From NCBI GenBank assembly GCA_947497185.1, contig CANMFL010000001.1:310001-374000 (forward strand): 64,000 bases of DNA, given 5' to 3'. Positions 1 to 9,317 of this stretch are shown in pieces. The position numbers were made by a program, and so were the translations under genes. The first letter of the stretch is position 1. The number at the start of each line of letters is the position of its first letter. The notes below the pieces were generated by a model that was not told the DNA's origin, did no database searches, and saw only the letters and a program-made list of their open reading frames with translations. The stretch is from an uncultured Paracoccaceae bacterium (GTDB lineage: Bacteria; Pseudomonadota; Alphaproteobacteria; Rhodobacterales; Rhodobacteraceae).

Positions 1-2095
1 CATATGAGACATAGCTACTTTGATCGGCAGCGTTATTTGCACGATTAGCCAACCCGTTATAGGCGACGTGGCAGCCTTCGTAGGTGTTTCCTAAGAAGCT
101 ATTATCGAAAATCCCGCCCCTACCGTTATACGCCGCATTAATACCTGTTGCAGCGCCCGAGTTGGCGTCAGCCCCGGCTGTATAAAAACCGTACCCACCG
201 TTATGGTTCAGGTATGCCGTATCGACGCGCCAAAGGTTCGCGTTCCCATACCGGCTGTCGATACTAGTGCCAGCCGTTGCGTCGATATGTATCCCGTTAC
301 CTGAGAACCCAAACGCAGACACTTTGTCGACAAATGCCCGCGCCCGCATCTGGATGCCGTGCTTAGTCTTGTCCGCGCCAGTGGTCGAAAGCAGGTTAAG
401 CCCGACAATAAGGGAACCGTCAGCACCTATGCCTCGTGATGGAACCCTTCCACCGTCTAAGGTGTCTTGCCGATTAATCACGATACCTGCCACATCCGTT
501 GGGAAGACAAATTTCGGGCCGCTGTTCTGGTCTAAGCCCGAACCCGAACCTCTCAAAAAGGCTGGCCGTATGAGCTGAATGTCCCGCGACATGTAGTATT
601 CGCGTTCGTCAAAGGTGATCGAGATTGTGCGCGTATCCCCAATGTCCAGCAATGCCCTCAACTTCGGAAAGTCGTCCGTCACTCCGTCTGCGGCAGGGCC
701 CATCATAGTGAAGCTATACGAACCATCTTCGCTTGGCAGACACTTAAACAATACGCCTGATGTGCTGATGATTTGATAGTCTGTAGATATAGCCAACTTC
801 ACAAGATACCGGAAACCCCTGTTGCGATCCACCACCACATCACCGTCAGACACTTCGGAATAGGTCTGCGCCATAAGGCCCGCGAAGCCTTTTACTTCTA
901 CCTCAGTGCCCCTTACGGGCTTATATCGCGCCCCGTCCGAACCAACCAAGACGTGGGGGTAGTCGGATGAAGAGATCGTATCGTCTGAGTCATATGCCCA
1001 CTGACCGCCCTTCCCATCAAATTCAGACAGACCGCCCTTTAATGTCAACACCCCGACGCCAGCCGCCCGTGAGTAGGTCGCGACATCGCCCGCTGTTGGT
1101 AATGTCTCCGAGGCCACCAGCGCGGCAGCGTTATTCGCAGCGTCCGTTGCCGCCTGTGCGTCCGCAACAATCTGCGAAATATCAATCGAAGAAATCCCGT
1201 GGATATCGGTCACATTGCTCGCCCGCAATGTTCCAATCGCTGTGATGCCATCCTCACCATAAGTTCGGACAAACGGCACTGCATAGATCGCGCCAACAGG
1301 CGGCACGATCACGTCAGAAACCGCCGCCGCACTGACACGGTATGACATTTCCACAATGCCATTCGATGTGGTCAAAGTGGGCTCTGCCTGCAAAATTTGC
1401 AGGTCGATTTGCGACTTAAACTTATCCAGCCATGCAACGCCAAATTCAGTTGTGTGGTTGCTTGGGTCGGCCGGGTTTTTCGTTCGAGCAAGTCGCGTTG
1501 AAAACTCCCATACGTCGGACGCCAATGCTACCGGATCGCGACGGGCAACGTTTCCCGCGCCATGGGCCATAAAGGCCAAACCTATACCATCGACGACGTT
1601 GACATTACCATCGGCTAAAGATTCCTTTTCATCAGCAGACCCAGCAAAGGTTGCCGAAAAACTGTGTGGCGCATCACCCGGGCGGTCGTCAGCAAGTATA
1701 TTTTTTTTACTAATTGTCACATTTCTTTCAGCGATTAACGTGTCTTGCTGTAGGTTTTTTTCCGCAGCTTCATCACTAATGGGCAAGTCCGCAACGTTCT
1801 GAGTAGCGGCACTTCCTAGTCCGAGATTCTGGCGAGCCTTCACCAAATCTAAAAGATCAGACAGATTGTTGTTGATCTTAAGTGATTGATCAATTTTCGC
1901 ATCTAACCCTGCCAGATCAGCTGAACTTGCCTTGCCAGACAGCAAGGCTGAAACGTCATCAAGAGTAAATGTACCATCAGAGCCAGCCAAAATCGCCAGC
2001 GCATTTAGATAATTGACGATATCGGTTGGATTTGGTTCATATCCCGCCGACGGAGGGCTTCCTCGAAACACTGTTTCGGCACTTAGCGCGGTCAT
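1..2095 (-). CDS. Tail fibre/tailspike protein with pectate-lyase-like beta-helix (partial, C-terminus outside window)
   Basis: The open frame starts at the ATG at 2095 and runs off the left edge with no stop, giving about 698 visible residues. The N-terminal ~120 residues contain a fibre-type stretch with the pattern LSDLLDLVKARQNLGLG. Around residues 480-500 a segment reading GPAADGVTDDFPKLRALLD matches the usual opening of pectate-lyase-3-like beta-helices in phage depolymerases. The rest is Gly/Asn/Asp-rich, as expected for a right-handed beta-helix. It is the last tail gene of the leftward late operon, 15 nt after the gpJ-like gene, so it probably binds or degrades a surface polysaccharide. 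Substrate cannot be deduced, and catalytic residues cannot be assigned with the C-terminus missing. Confidence 0.8.
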   Translation of the reverse strand, partial: MTALSAETVFRGSPPSAGYEPNPTDIVNYLNALAILAGSDGTFTLDDVSALLSGKASSADLAGLDAKIDQSLKINNNLSDLLDLVKARQNLGLGSAATQNVADLPISDEAAEKNLQQDTLIAERNVTISKKNILADDRPGDAPHSFSATFAGSADEKESLADGNVNVVDGIGLAFMAHGAGNVARRDPVALASDVWEFSTRLARTKNPADPSNHTTEFGVAWLDKFKSQIDLQILQAEPTLTTSNGIVEMSYRVSAAAVSDVIVPPVGAIYAVPFVRTYGEDGITAIGTLRASNVTDIHGISSIDISQIVADAQAATDAANNAAALVASETLPTAGDVATYSRAAGVGVLTLKGGLSEFDGKGGQWAYDSDDTISSSDYPHVLVGSDGARYKPVRGTEVEVKGFAGLMAQTYSEVSDGDVVVDRNRGFRYLVKLAISTDYQIISTSGVLFKCLPSEDGSYSFTMMGPAADGVTDDFPKLRALLDIGDTRTISITFDEREYYMSRDIQLIRPAFLRGSGSGLDQNSGPKFVFPTDVAGIVINRQDTLDGGRVPSRGIGADGSLIVGLNLLSTTGADKTKHGIQMRARAFVDKVSAFGFSGNGIHIDATAGTSIDSRYGNANLWRVDTAYLNHNGGYGFYTAGADANSGAATGINAAYNGRGGIFDNSFLGNTYEGCHVAYNGLANRANNAADQSSYVSY

Positions 2096-2110
2096 TCTAG
2101 ACCCTTTCTT

Positions 2111-4255
2111 TTAGAAGGTTTCTACGGAAACAGGACCAAATGTCGGCCCCCGCTTGCCTGATGAGTTGATTGGAATACCCCAATAGGCATGTACACCCGC
2201 CGCCAACGCGGTATCGGTCCAAGTGTCTGTCGCATTAGTAGCGCCGTATTCAGTCTGGATCAGCGTGGCGTCATCGATGTCGAACCCGCCCAAATATCCG
2301 CCGGCATAATCAGCCCGATAAATGCGCGTACCGCGATACTCGGCATCGTTCGGTGCTTGTAGGTCAATATCCACGTCTGACACCGAAACCGTTGCCGTAA
2401 ATGATACCAAGGCGGCCGGCGCGATCGGGTTCGCGATGCTATCGGTCAAATCAGCAGGGTCAGGCGACCAACCGGACGTACGCTTTGTCCCTGTTAGGTT
2501 TTGCCCCTGTGCTTCAATTGTCGCGTCGCCAAGGCCATTGATCACAACTGAGACTTGCCCAGCCTCAATAGAGACCAGCTGCCAGTCCAGATCGCCCGTC
2601 TTACGGTATCGCAAACGCTGGTTTAGCGATTCATCGTCCGGTTCGGTCCATGTGTATCGAATAGACCCATCGGCTTGCGTAGTTCCGGAAAATCCGGTCA
2701 AATCCGGTACGGTATTATCGCTGGCGACCTCTTGATATTCTGGACGCTGCGGTTCGATCAAAGACACGTCAGGCGCGTGATCGTCCTCTTTGGTGGATAC
2801 GCCTTCCACGTCATACGTCACGCCGCCGTTTGAGGTCAGCTTGCCAACCTCAAGCGTAAATTCAGGCCACCCCGCTAAGGCGATAGTGACGAACCGTTCA
2901 CCGCGCAGAAAGCGTCCAATCGGCTTCAGCGTACCGCGCAGTGTGAAATCTGGACTTTCCAGCGCAGCCAAACGCCGTGCAACACGAAACGCCTGATTGT
3001 GGTTTGTGACCAGATATCCCTCAGGCTCAGAGCGGTTCAGGATTGCATCATCGTTCACGCTAACCGTTGCGCTGACCGATTCCTTCCAGTTGTTATCAGG
3101 CTCCACATACCGCAAAGCCACTTCGCTGGCGCTGCCCAGCTTGGCACTACCGGTGCGCAGCTCGACGCTCAGAAAATCCTCATCGCGCAAAACGATTGCA
3201 GGCTCTTCCCAACGGCCTAATTTAAAGCCGACATTGCCACTTGGCAGCTCATAGAAGAACACGTCAGCCGCAGCCATGATCATGGCCTGTTGCGATCCGA
3301 AATCCATCTCATCAGAAATCGTGCCGTTGATCTGCCAACGGTCCTGCAAACCGCCTCCGCGCTTGGCAACTTGCATTTCTGCGTGATCCGCCTCGATCGC
3401 CACCAGTTCGTCGTCGGTGCCCTGCCCCCAAATTACATCAACAATCGCGGCAATATTCAGCGCTGCGTTTTGGGTCCATTTGTGTGCTTCGTCGCGCGGA
3501 TCATAAACTTGGTCATATCCGTCCAGAACAGGCGCATAGACGGCCTGCTTGCCTTGCGGGTAGACCCTGTTGAAATCTTCATCTCTCGGCCTTCTCGCCC
3601 AGATGTGAGCACCTGTCAGCCCCAGGAACTTGAAGTCTTCGGTTATCTCTGGGAACTGCGCAACCAACTCGGCATCAGCCACCTGCCCCGGCTTTCCATC
3701 AAAAGCGCGGATGCGGTAATAAGTTCTCTGAACGTCCGAGGTACGCGTCCCATCTTCATCCACCTCAACGATGCTTTCATCCAGCCAATGCTCAACGATG
3801 CCCTTGCTTTGATGCATGGCAAGGATAGGCGAATAGTGACGTTTGGCACCGCTTTGGCCTGTGACGACATCATCACCAGACTTAAACCCCGTGAACCCAA
3901 GTGGGCCACCTTTGCGCGTCCGGCCAAATACCCATTCAGCATAAGAAATTGGTTGCGAAAAGTTCTGCATCCTTACTGACGGCGCAGCCTGCTGTGGCTG
4001 GTTCAACTTTGCTGCAACCGCAGAAAGGCCAAGCGACAACAACGTGCTGCCAATGCCCGTCGCCAAGAATGCACCCGTCGCGTATCCGGCACCCAACGCG
4101 CCGCCCGCAAGGCCTGCAACCGTACCAGCCGCCGCACCACCACCAAAAGCGATGCCCAGCCCGGTGATGAACGCGGTGACAGGTTCAGCGGATGCCTTTG
4201 AAGGCGTCAGGCACGTCGTCGCCATCAATGCGGCGACCATCAATTTACGCCTCAT
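2111..4255 (-). CDS. gpJ-like tail tip/host specificity protein
   Basis: This 714-residue protein is placed as lambda gpJ is, after tape measure and the small tail-tip genes and before the fibre. The N-terminus is glycine-rich and hydrophobic (AFGGGAAAGTVAGLAGGALG). The middle contains the tail-hub phrase YAEWVFGRTRKGG. A fibronectin-III-like module lies near residues 520-620 (YTWTEPDDESLNQRLRYRK). The frame opens further upstream at 4312, but the ATG at 4255 has a GGAG Shine-Dalgarno at good spacing and overlaps the previous gene's stop by 11 nt, so it is preferred. Oddly the first ~24 residues read like a Sec signal peptide ending ASA. It is shorter than lambda gpJ (about 1,130 residues). 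Confidence 0.75.
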   Translation of the reverse strand: MRRKLMVAALMATTCLTPSKASAEPVTAFITGLGIAFGGGAAAGTVAGLAGGALGAGYATGAFLATGIGSTLLSLGLSAVAAKLNQPQQAAPSVRMQNFSQPISYAEWVFGRTRKGGPLGFTGFKSGDDVVTGQSGAKRHYSPILAMHQSKGIVEHWLDESIVEVDEDGTRTSDVQRTYYRIRAFDGKPGQVADAELVAQFPEITEDFKFLGLTGAHIWARRPRDEDFNRVYPQGKQAVYAPVLDGYDQVYDPRDEAHKWTQNAALNIAAIVDVIWGQGTDDELVAIEADHAEMQVAKRGGGLQDRWQINGTISDEMDFGSQQAMIMAAADVFFYELPSGNVGFKLGRWEEPAIVLRDEDFLSVELRTGSAKLGSASEVALRYVEPDNNWKESVSATVSVNDDAILNRSEPEGYLVTNHNQAFRVARRLAALESPDFTLRGTLKPIGRFLRGERFVTIALAGWPEFTLEVGKLTSNGGVTYDVEGVSTKEDDHAPDVSLIEPQRPEYQEVASDNTVPDLTGFSGTTQADGSIRYTWTEPDDESLNQRLRYRKTGDLDWQLVSIEAGQVSVVINGLGDATIEAQGQNLTGTKRTSGWSPDPADLTDSIANPIAPAALVSFTATVSVSDVDIDLQAPNDAEYRGTRIYRADYAGGYLGGFDIDDATLIQTEYGATNATDTWTDTALAAGVHAYWGIPINSSGKRGPTFGPVSVETF

Positions 4256-4673
4256 AGCCAACGCTCCAAAACGCAAGAACCTCGACAAATTCGGGAGCAA
4301 CCGTGGTGACACCGCCTTCGCCCGTCATTGCCCAAGCTGTACCCGTCCACATCGCACCGATAGGCATGCGCGGGTTGTCCCGCCGCATGACGACAGCCAC
4401 ATCACCAGCCCGCAACTCATTGCCGCGCTGCAGTCCCGCTACGCCCTCGAATTGGCGTGAACAGACACCAACCGGATCAGTCAAAAACCCTGTGGCCTTC
4501 TGGCAGCTTACCGCACTGTCATAGCTGTATCGCAGATCACCCATCGGATCGGGGTGGCCGTTCGCGATGCACCAATCCGCAAGGCGCGTCATGCAGTCAT
4601 CCAAGCCCCAGACAAACGGAGCCGCTGCCCAGCGGTGAAGCTGTGCATAAAGTGGCGTAACGGTGTAGGTCAT
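4245..4673 (-). CDS. DUF6950-like tail tip protein (gpK position)
   Basis: A 142-residue protein with the pattern PFVWGLDDCMTRLADW near its start and GDVAVV near residue 90, typical of DUF6950 phage proteins. Those are thought to be small relatives of NlpC/P60-type tail peptidases. The Cys of WGLDDC would fit a catalytic position, but the full Cys-His pair cannot be verified by eye. It lies where lambda has gpK, between the gpL/gpM-like genes and the gpJ-like gene. Its start overlaps the preceding stop by 4 nt (ATGA), so it is translationally coupled. Family assignment is by recalled pattern; enzymatic activity is inferred. Confidence 0.65.
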   Translation of the reverse strand: MTYTVTPLYAQLHRWAAAPFVWGLDDCMTRLADWCIANGHPDPMGDLRYSYDSAVSCQKATGFLTDPVGVCSRQFEGVAGLQRGNELRAGDVAVVMRRDNPRMPIGAMWTGTAWAMTGEGGVTTVAPEFVEVLAFWSVGYEA

Positions 4674-5260
4674 CCGAATAGCTTCTCTTCTTCAAGGCTG
4701 TCAGTCGGGCGGTAGGTCAGCGACGGATCAGTGACGCCCCGCAACCGCTCGTGGCCTTCGCGCGAAAACGGAATACGGCGCTTGTAATTGCGACCTTCCG
4801 TCCATGCCTCAAATGGCAGCGTGATAGACCGCCCCTGCGGACCATCGCGGTTAAAAACCAAGTCGCCCATCACTCGCGTGTATTCCAAAATCGGCGCAAT
4901 CGTCGGCGCGTACATTTCAGCCATGGTCGTGAACGGCTGCCAGTAAAATTCAATTTTACGACCACGCAGATAGTCCGGCCCCATAGCGATGATCTGTGAT
5001 TGTAGATCCGGCTGGCTTGGGTCCTGAAAATACGCCAGGGAAATAGACCCTGCTGGTGCGGCATCACCAATCGCCGACTGCAGTGACGACATCGAAAGAA
5101 CCGTTGAACCGTGCCACACCTTGCCGTTGATGTCGGTAAACCGACCTTCGGTCCCTACCAAATACCCAAAGTCCCCGTCAGGCGTGTTGATGTCCACCAT
5201 GTTAAACTGGGCCTGAAAGTCACTGCGCGGGTCATAGCCCGCGATAGCATCAAGGTTCAT
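4670..5260 (-). CDS. Tail tip assembly protein, unrecognised family (gpL/gpM position)
   Basis: A 196-residue protein of no family I can name. It is rich in beta-type sequence (FNMVDINTPDGDFGYLV) with no signal peptide, membrane segment or conserved Cys cluster; lambda gpL has four iron-sulphur cysteines, which are absent here. The start overlaps the upstream stop by 4 nt and the end overlaps the downstream start by 4 nt, so it is embedded in the tail-tip operon. Placement between tape measure and gpJ-like gene supports a baseplate/hub role, an inference from synteny only. Confidence 0.7.
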   Translation of the reverse strand: MNLDAIAGYDPRSDFQAQFNMVDINTPDGDFGYLVGTEGRFTDINGKVWHGSTVLSMSSLQSAIGDAAPAGSISLAYFQDPSQPDLQSQIIAMGPDYLRGRKIEFYWQPFTTMAEMYAPTIAPILEYTRVMGDLVFNRDGPQGRSITLPFEAWTEGRNYKRRIPFSREGHERLRGVTDPSLTYRPTDSLEEEKLFG

Positions 5261-5928
5261 CGCAGAAGGTACTCGCGAAACTGTAATTGGGGGCGACTGT
5301 GCGGCGTCAGTCCAAATTCAGGATTACCGACGAGGTCACCAACAGCCACAAACCGCCCCGTCGCTTCCATGCTGATCGCATCGCCAGATGCAATGGCAGC
5401 GCGAAGGTATGGCTTAACAGTCAGTTCGAACTTCGTACTGGACAAAGCAGTCACGCTGGTGATCGCAATTGGCCAATCCTGACGATCGCTGACGATTTGA
5501 CCAGGTTGCGGCTCAGGTGCACCTGACGGCATGTTTACCTGCAACACATCTGAGCCTTGAGCCGCGGACTTTGCGCAAGTGTAGAACGGATCATACGCAA
5601 AGCCACTGCCCGTCGAGAACCTTTCACCCGTTGAAAACGGATTGCCATTTTCTGGACCTACTTCAATTGACATGCATGGATCATGCATTTTGACACGATA
5701 CACACCCGCACGTCCCATCGCGTGCCACCGGATCGCCCTGAACTGGGAAATTTCAGACCCGTGCAACACAAGCGACGGCGACCCGATCCAACGCGGAAAA
5801 GCCGAGACCATCACGCCTTCACCACCATCAAGGCCGCCGCCGAATTCCTCAGATCGAAAATCAATGTCCCAGTTGAACGTCGTTGTTTTAAACAGGCTGT
5901 CCGGAATGGTGATCAGCTCACGGATCAT
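5257..5928 (-). CDS. Tail tip/distal tail protein, unrecognised family
   Basis: A 223-residue protein directly after the tape measure gene, joined to it by a 4-nt ATGA overlap. The sequence contains the phrase VMVSAFPRWIGSPSLVL and a central stretch with two Cys; no family motif is certain. Rhodobacterales phages often have a protein of this size here that serves as distal tail or hub protein, corresponding in position to lambda gpM/gpL. The function is inferred from synteny. An enzymatic role is unlikely, as no catalytic motif is seen. Confidence 0.7.
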   Translation of the reverse strand: MIRELITIPDSLFKTTTFNWDIDFRSEEFGGGLDGGEGVMVSAFPRWIGSPSLVLHGSEISQFRAIRWHAMGRAGVYRVKMHDPCMSIEVGPENGNPFSTGERFSTGSGFAYDPFYTCAKSAAQGSDVLQVNMPSGAPEPQPGQIVSDRQDWPIAITSVTALSSTKFELTVKPYLRAAIASGDAISMEATGRFVAVGDLVGNPEFGLTPHSRPQLQFREYLLR

Positions 5929-8183
5929 GATGTTCCCCGTTCTGTCACGCCATTCATGCTGCCACTAAAGTTCTTCTGTATTGAACCCGTTGCACTGCTG
6001 ATCATCGCGCCTGCTGTATTCACGATCGTTTCCACTGTAACGCCAGCCGCTGTGTGCAGCACGAGTTCAACCCGACCACTTCCACTGCCACCTGACTTGA
6101 CCATCTGCTCAGACAGATCATGCGGGATCACCTGCGATCCGTTAGGCAGGTTCACGATTTCACCGCCGCGCTCGTTGATTTGCGCAAAACCACCTGGTGC
6201 GGATTGGGTGCCGCTCGCAAAGCCCGGAATAAACGACACGGCACTGGACAAAAGACCCGAGAGACCACCTGAGCCGCCGGAACCACCAGACCACAACATT
6301 TCAAAAGCATTGTCGGACGCCATGCGCGAGAAGTTTTCAAGCAAGCCCTTCAGCGCACCGCTGAGAGTTTCCGAACGACTAGTCATATTCTCAAAGAACG
6401 ACCCAAACGCTGACTTTAAGCCGCCTAAACGGTCTTCAGTTTCAGTGGCAGCATCACCAATATCGGCGACACCAGCAGCCGCAGCAGCAGCCGATCCACC
6501 ACCACCGCCGCCTGATCCACCGATGTCTTCCAAACCTGATGACAGATCGACAACTGTAGCCGACAGAGCTTCCGTCTCAACATTGGCAGATGACATAGCA
6601 TCACGAAGCGCCGCTACACTGGTCATCGGCATACGGGCATACTCACCCACGATATCAGCCATTGCACCGGCAGTCTCCGCACCAGCTCGCGCCTCACTTG
6701 CCAGCTGATCAAGGACACCACCTTCACCAACATAATCTTGGTTAAATGCCGCGCCGAAAGCAGATGCAGCCTGCCCCGCTACATTGACCGCCTCGCCCAC
6801 CTCAACTTTCCAAGAACTCAGATCAGGAGCCGGAATCGGCGTTTTTCCAATCGCTTCCAGCAGCGGATTAAACAGACCGGTGATGCCACCAATTGCGCTC
6901 GACATACTGTCGATCAGACCATTGACCGCCAACGCACCAATTCGTTTTAATGCGTCAGGTAACACTTCCCAAACGGCAATGATTGCCTTGTAAGCGCCCA
7001 CGTAGGCACCAATCGCCCTGTTTGCGAAACCTTGAACTCCAACCAGCATTCCTTGGACAGCCTCAAGAACGTCGGCTTTTAATGACGTCCATGCCGCTGT
7101 GGCACGCAACCCGAAAGCAGTGACACCAGCCTTCATACGGTCCCACGCTTCGGCGGCTACATCTTTGAGAAGCCCCATAGCGGTACCGAACCCACCGACG
7201 TTTTTCACAAGCCGTCCGAACCATATACCCAATTCGACGGCACCAATGATAAGCGCACCAATCCCGGTCCGAATGATAGCAGTGCGCAGAACGCGCAGCG
7301 CGCCTGCAAAGGTGAACGTCTTGGCCGCCGCCAAAACAAGCGAGCCTACGACCTTCACACCGATCCCGCCTGCAACGACGGCAGCATAAATCGCCAATCG
7401 GTCAAGGTTGCCCACCACCAGATTGATTGCCGTATTAAGCGGACCACCAACTTGCGCAATGGTCGCCATCCATTCCGCCATGCGTTCAAGCGCAGGGGCC
7501 ACAGCAACAGCGATCTGATTACCTAACCCCTGACCAATCAACGACATCCGTGAAAGCGCGTCGTTTGTCTTTTCGATCTGAGCTGCATCAACGTCAGACA
7601 CTGCAACACCAAAGCGCGTCACATCATCCGTTGCTTGCTGCAAGACAGACCCGTCTAACCGAGCCATTGCGAGCGCGCCACGCTCGCCAAACAGCTTCGC
7701 ACCAACAGATGCCCGCGAAGCAGCCGGAACGAATTCCTCCAAACGAGAATTGATCAACGCCATGCGCTGATCCAGAGGTAAATCCAACAGTTGATCAGCG
7801 CTTAACCCAAGGCGATCCAAAGCAGTCACAGCAGGCCCCGCGCCCTCAGCAGCCTGCCCCAAACGCAGTGTAAGCGATCGCATAGCGACCTCGATAGATC
7901 CCATGCTGACGCCAGCAAGATCACCCGCACGTTCCATGACCTGCATAGAAGCTGTGGTAGTGCTCAAATCCCGCGCCAGCTTTGCCTGCGCATCGATGGC
8001 GCTAAAGCTTTGCTTGGTGAACAACGTCAGTCCGCCGATTGCGGCAGCACCAGCCGCCGCTCCCGCAATCGCCAACCCACGTCCGAACGTCGCCAATAGG
8101 CGCTGATTAGCCTTCAAACCGGTGCGCAGTTCTTTGTCATTCAAACCAAGAACAACGCGCAATTTACCGATATTGCCTGCCAT
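5925..8183 (-). CDS. Phage tail tape measure protein
   Basis: This is the longest tail gene (752 residues). It opens with IGKLRVVLGLND, the usual start of tape measure proteins, followed by alternating Ala/Gly-rich helices and hydrophobic segments (residues ~30-60 and ~250-330). Residues ~565-590 carry a poly-Gly/poly-Ala linker. Near residue 670 the string GGFAQINERGGEIVNLPNGS is the common tape measure C-terminal motif. It sets tail length and may form the DNA-ejection channel. At 752 residues it implies a siphovirus tail of roughly 110 nm if the usual 1.5 angstrom per residue applies. It follows the tail chaperone frame by 3 nt and overlaps the next gene by 4 nt. Confidence 0.93.
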   Translation of the reverse strand: MAGNIGKLRVVLGLNDKELRTGLKANQRLLATFGRGLAIAGAAAGAAAIGGLTLFTKQSFSAIDAQAKLARDLSTTTASMQVMERAGDLAGVSMGSIEVAMRSLTLRLGQAAEGAGPAVTALDRLGLSADQLLDLPLDQRMALINSRLEEFVPAASRASVGAKLFGERGALAMARLDGSVLQQATDDVTRFGVAVSDVDAAQIEKTNDALSRMSLIGQGLGNQIAVAVAPALERMAEWMATIAQVGGPLNTAINLVVGNLDRLAIYAAVVAGGIGVKVVGSLVLAAAKTFTFAGALRVLRTAIIRTGIGALIIGAVELGIWFGRLVKNVGGFGTAMGLLKDVAAEAWDRMKAGVTAFGLRATAAWTSLKADVLEAVQGMLVGVQGFANRAIGAYVGAYKAIIAVWEVLPDALKRIGALAVNGLIDSMSSAIGGITGLFNPLLEAIGKTPIPAPDLSSWKVEVGEAVNVAGQAASAFGAAFNQDYVGEGGVLDQLASEARAGAETAGAMADIVGEYARMPMTSVAALRDAMSSANVETEALSATVVDLSSGLEDIGGSGGGGGGSAAAAAAGVADIGDAATETEDRLGGLKSAFGSFFENMTSRSETLSGALKGLLENFSRMASDNAFEMLWSGGSGGSGGLSGLLSSAVSFIPGFASGTQSAPGGFAQINERGGEIVNLPNGSQVIPHDLSEQMVKSGGSGSGRVELVLHTAAGVTVETIVNTAGAMISSATGSIQKNFSGSMNGVTERGTS

Positions 8184-8186
8184 CTA

Positions 8187-8518
8187 TCAGCCCCTCTTCA
8201 AATGCACGTGCCACGCCGCAGCCTTGGCCCACAAAACGTCGTTTCGAGATTTCTTTGATTTTTCCACAGAGCCGATTGGCCCAATGAATTCGTCTGCGCT
8301 TGGCATTTTGTCCGACCGGATCATCGCTGCGAGCTGCCAAATACTTGTCCGGACCATCAACAGCTCATCAGAGAACTTCTGATTTGAAGCCTTGATGCAG
8401 CGGTTGAATTCGCGTGGTGTCTTTGCCCAGAAGGCATCGGGATCATATCCCGCACGACACCACGCGAAATGGCAGTCCCCTACGGACCGTCCGCCAACGT
8501 CGACGGGTCCGGCGCGTT
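8187..8518 (-). CDS. Tail assembly chaperone, -1 frameshift extension (gpT-like part)
   Basis: This frame has no start codon of its own near its upstream end, so it should be read only as the C-terminal part of a fusion with the frame 8480-8860, by a -1 shift at the slippery heptamer at 8516-8522. It encodes about 110 residues ending at the TGA at 8187, just before the tape measure ATG. The pattern CRAGYDPDAFWAKTPREFNRCI resembles the small GTA-type chaperone family Phage_TAC_6 (pattern: Asp-x-Phe-Trp-x-x-Thr-Pro-Arg-Glu). The fused product would be about 224 residues. The lambda G/GT pair uses the same arrangement to chaperone the tape measure. An independent start at an internal ATG is possible but would lose the conserved part. 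Confidence 0.8.
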
Positions 8519-8860
8519 TCCCACCGCGTCAGCATCGCCAGCAGCGTCAAACAGACCAGACGTCGCCAAGATGTCCTGCATCAAAGCGAACGCGCCCTCG
8601 CCTAACGCCTGAGCAACATTGCCCGCATCTGCCAAAGTCGCGTCAGGATTAGCCTTGAGCATCGAAGCCCAAAGGATCGTGCGCACCACCCGGAAGTTCA
8701 CGCGCTCCGCTAATGCAGCCGTCTGAAACTCGCCAACCGTTGTGGTGAAGTCTTCACCACGCAAGTCTTCGATTTCACAGATCGCGTTGAAATCCAGACA
8801 GAACGAAACACTCTTACCGCCGATCGTTTTGGTGACGACACCCTTTGCTTTATTCCCCAC
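8480..8860 (-). CDS. Tail assembly chaperone, gpG-like/GTA gp10-like part
   Basis: A protein of 126 residues between tail tube and tape measure. It contains FCLDFNAICEIEDL near the start, a pattern typical of GTA-family tail chaperones. The GTG at 8860 is chosen because GGAGG lies about 9 nt upstream and the start overlaps the tail tube stop; an upstream TTG at 8887 lacks this. Translation terminates at 8480 in frame 0. A GGGAAAC heptamer in the right phase at 8522-8516 should divert a fraction of ribosomes into the -1 frame. Confidence 0.85.
   Translation of the reverse strand: MGNKAKGVVTKTIGGKSVSFCLDFNAICEIEDLRGEDFTTTVGEFQTAALAERVNFRVVRTILWASMLKANPDATLADAGNVAQALGEGAFALMQDILATSGLFDAAGDADAVGNAPDPSTLADGP
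8516..8522 (-). promoter_or_regulatory. Programmed -1 ribosomal frameshift site (G GGA AAC)
   Basis: On the minus strand the heptamer GGGAAAC is phased as X XXY YYZ in the chaperone frame (codons GGA, AAC after a G). A -1 slip re-pairs as GGG AAA. It lies 12 codons before the frame-0 stop. The -1 frame then stays open for about 110 codons up to the tape measure gene. Lambda uses GGGAAAG at the same place. A downstream stimulatory structure was not evaluated. Confidence 0.85.
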
Positions 8861-9281
8861 CGCTTTCGACCTCCGGCGTTGCTTCAACAGCCGTCGTATC
8901 GCCTGACGTGCGAACGGTGACAGTCATCTGTAAAATGCCATTCAAAGGCGCAGCAGGTGTCAGGTCCATGATAAAGCCACTGAACGAGAACTCATGACCG
9001 TTCGGCCACACATGCCGATGCACGACAACCTCGCCACTATCGACGTAGCCAAACAGCGCATCGCTTTCATCATCGCCCGGAATCCAGTTGATGTTGAACT
9101 TGACCTCACCAATTTCGCCAAACCCAGAGATGTATTCTTTCATCTTGTTGGGTGACTTATGATGCGAAGCGTCTAGTGCCTCGCGCGATTTACCTGGCGG
9201 GTCACTGATGTCCGTTACTTCGGCGATTTCCAAAGCACCAATGAAGTAGCAGATGCCTGCCCCGTCGATTGCCTTTGTCAT
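8850..9281 (-). CDS. Major tail tube protein
   Basis: A 143-residue protein with the layout of siphovirus tail tube subunits: near residues 20-60 it has TDISDPPGKSREALDASHHKSPNKM, the conserved loop-strand region of that family (shown here in part: GKSREALDASHH), then IPGDDESDALF. It forms the stacked hexameric rings of the tail tube. The ATG at 9281 follows an AGGAAAG Shine-Dalgarno. It precedes the chaperone gene and overlaps its GTG start by 11 nt. Order (terminator, tube, chaperone, tape measure) is that of lambda U-V-G/T-H. Confidence 0.85.
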   Translation of the reverse strand: MTKAIDGAGICYFIGALEIAEVTDISDPPGKSREALDASHHKSPNKMKEYISGFGEIGEVKFNINWIPGDDESDALFGYVDSGEVVVHRHVWPNGHEFSFSGFIMDLTPAAPLNGILQMTVTVRTSGDTTAVEATPEVESGGE

Positions 9282-9317
9282 GTTGCTTTCCTAACTTTTT
9301 AAGGCGGCTTTCGCCGA

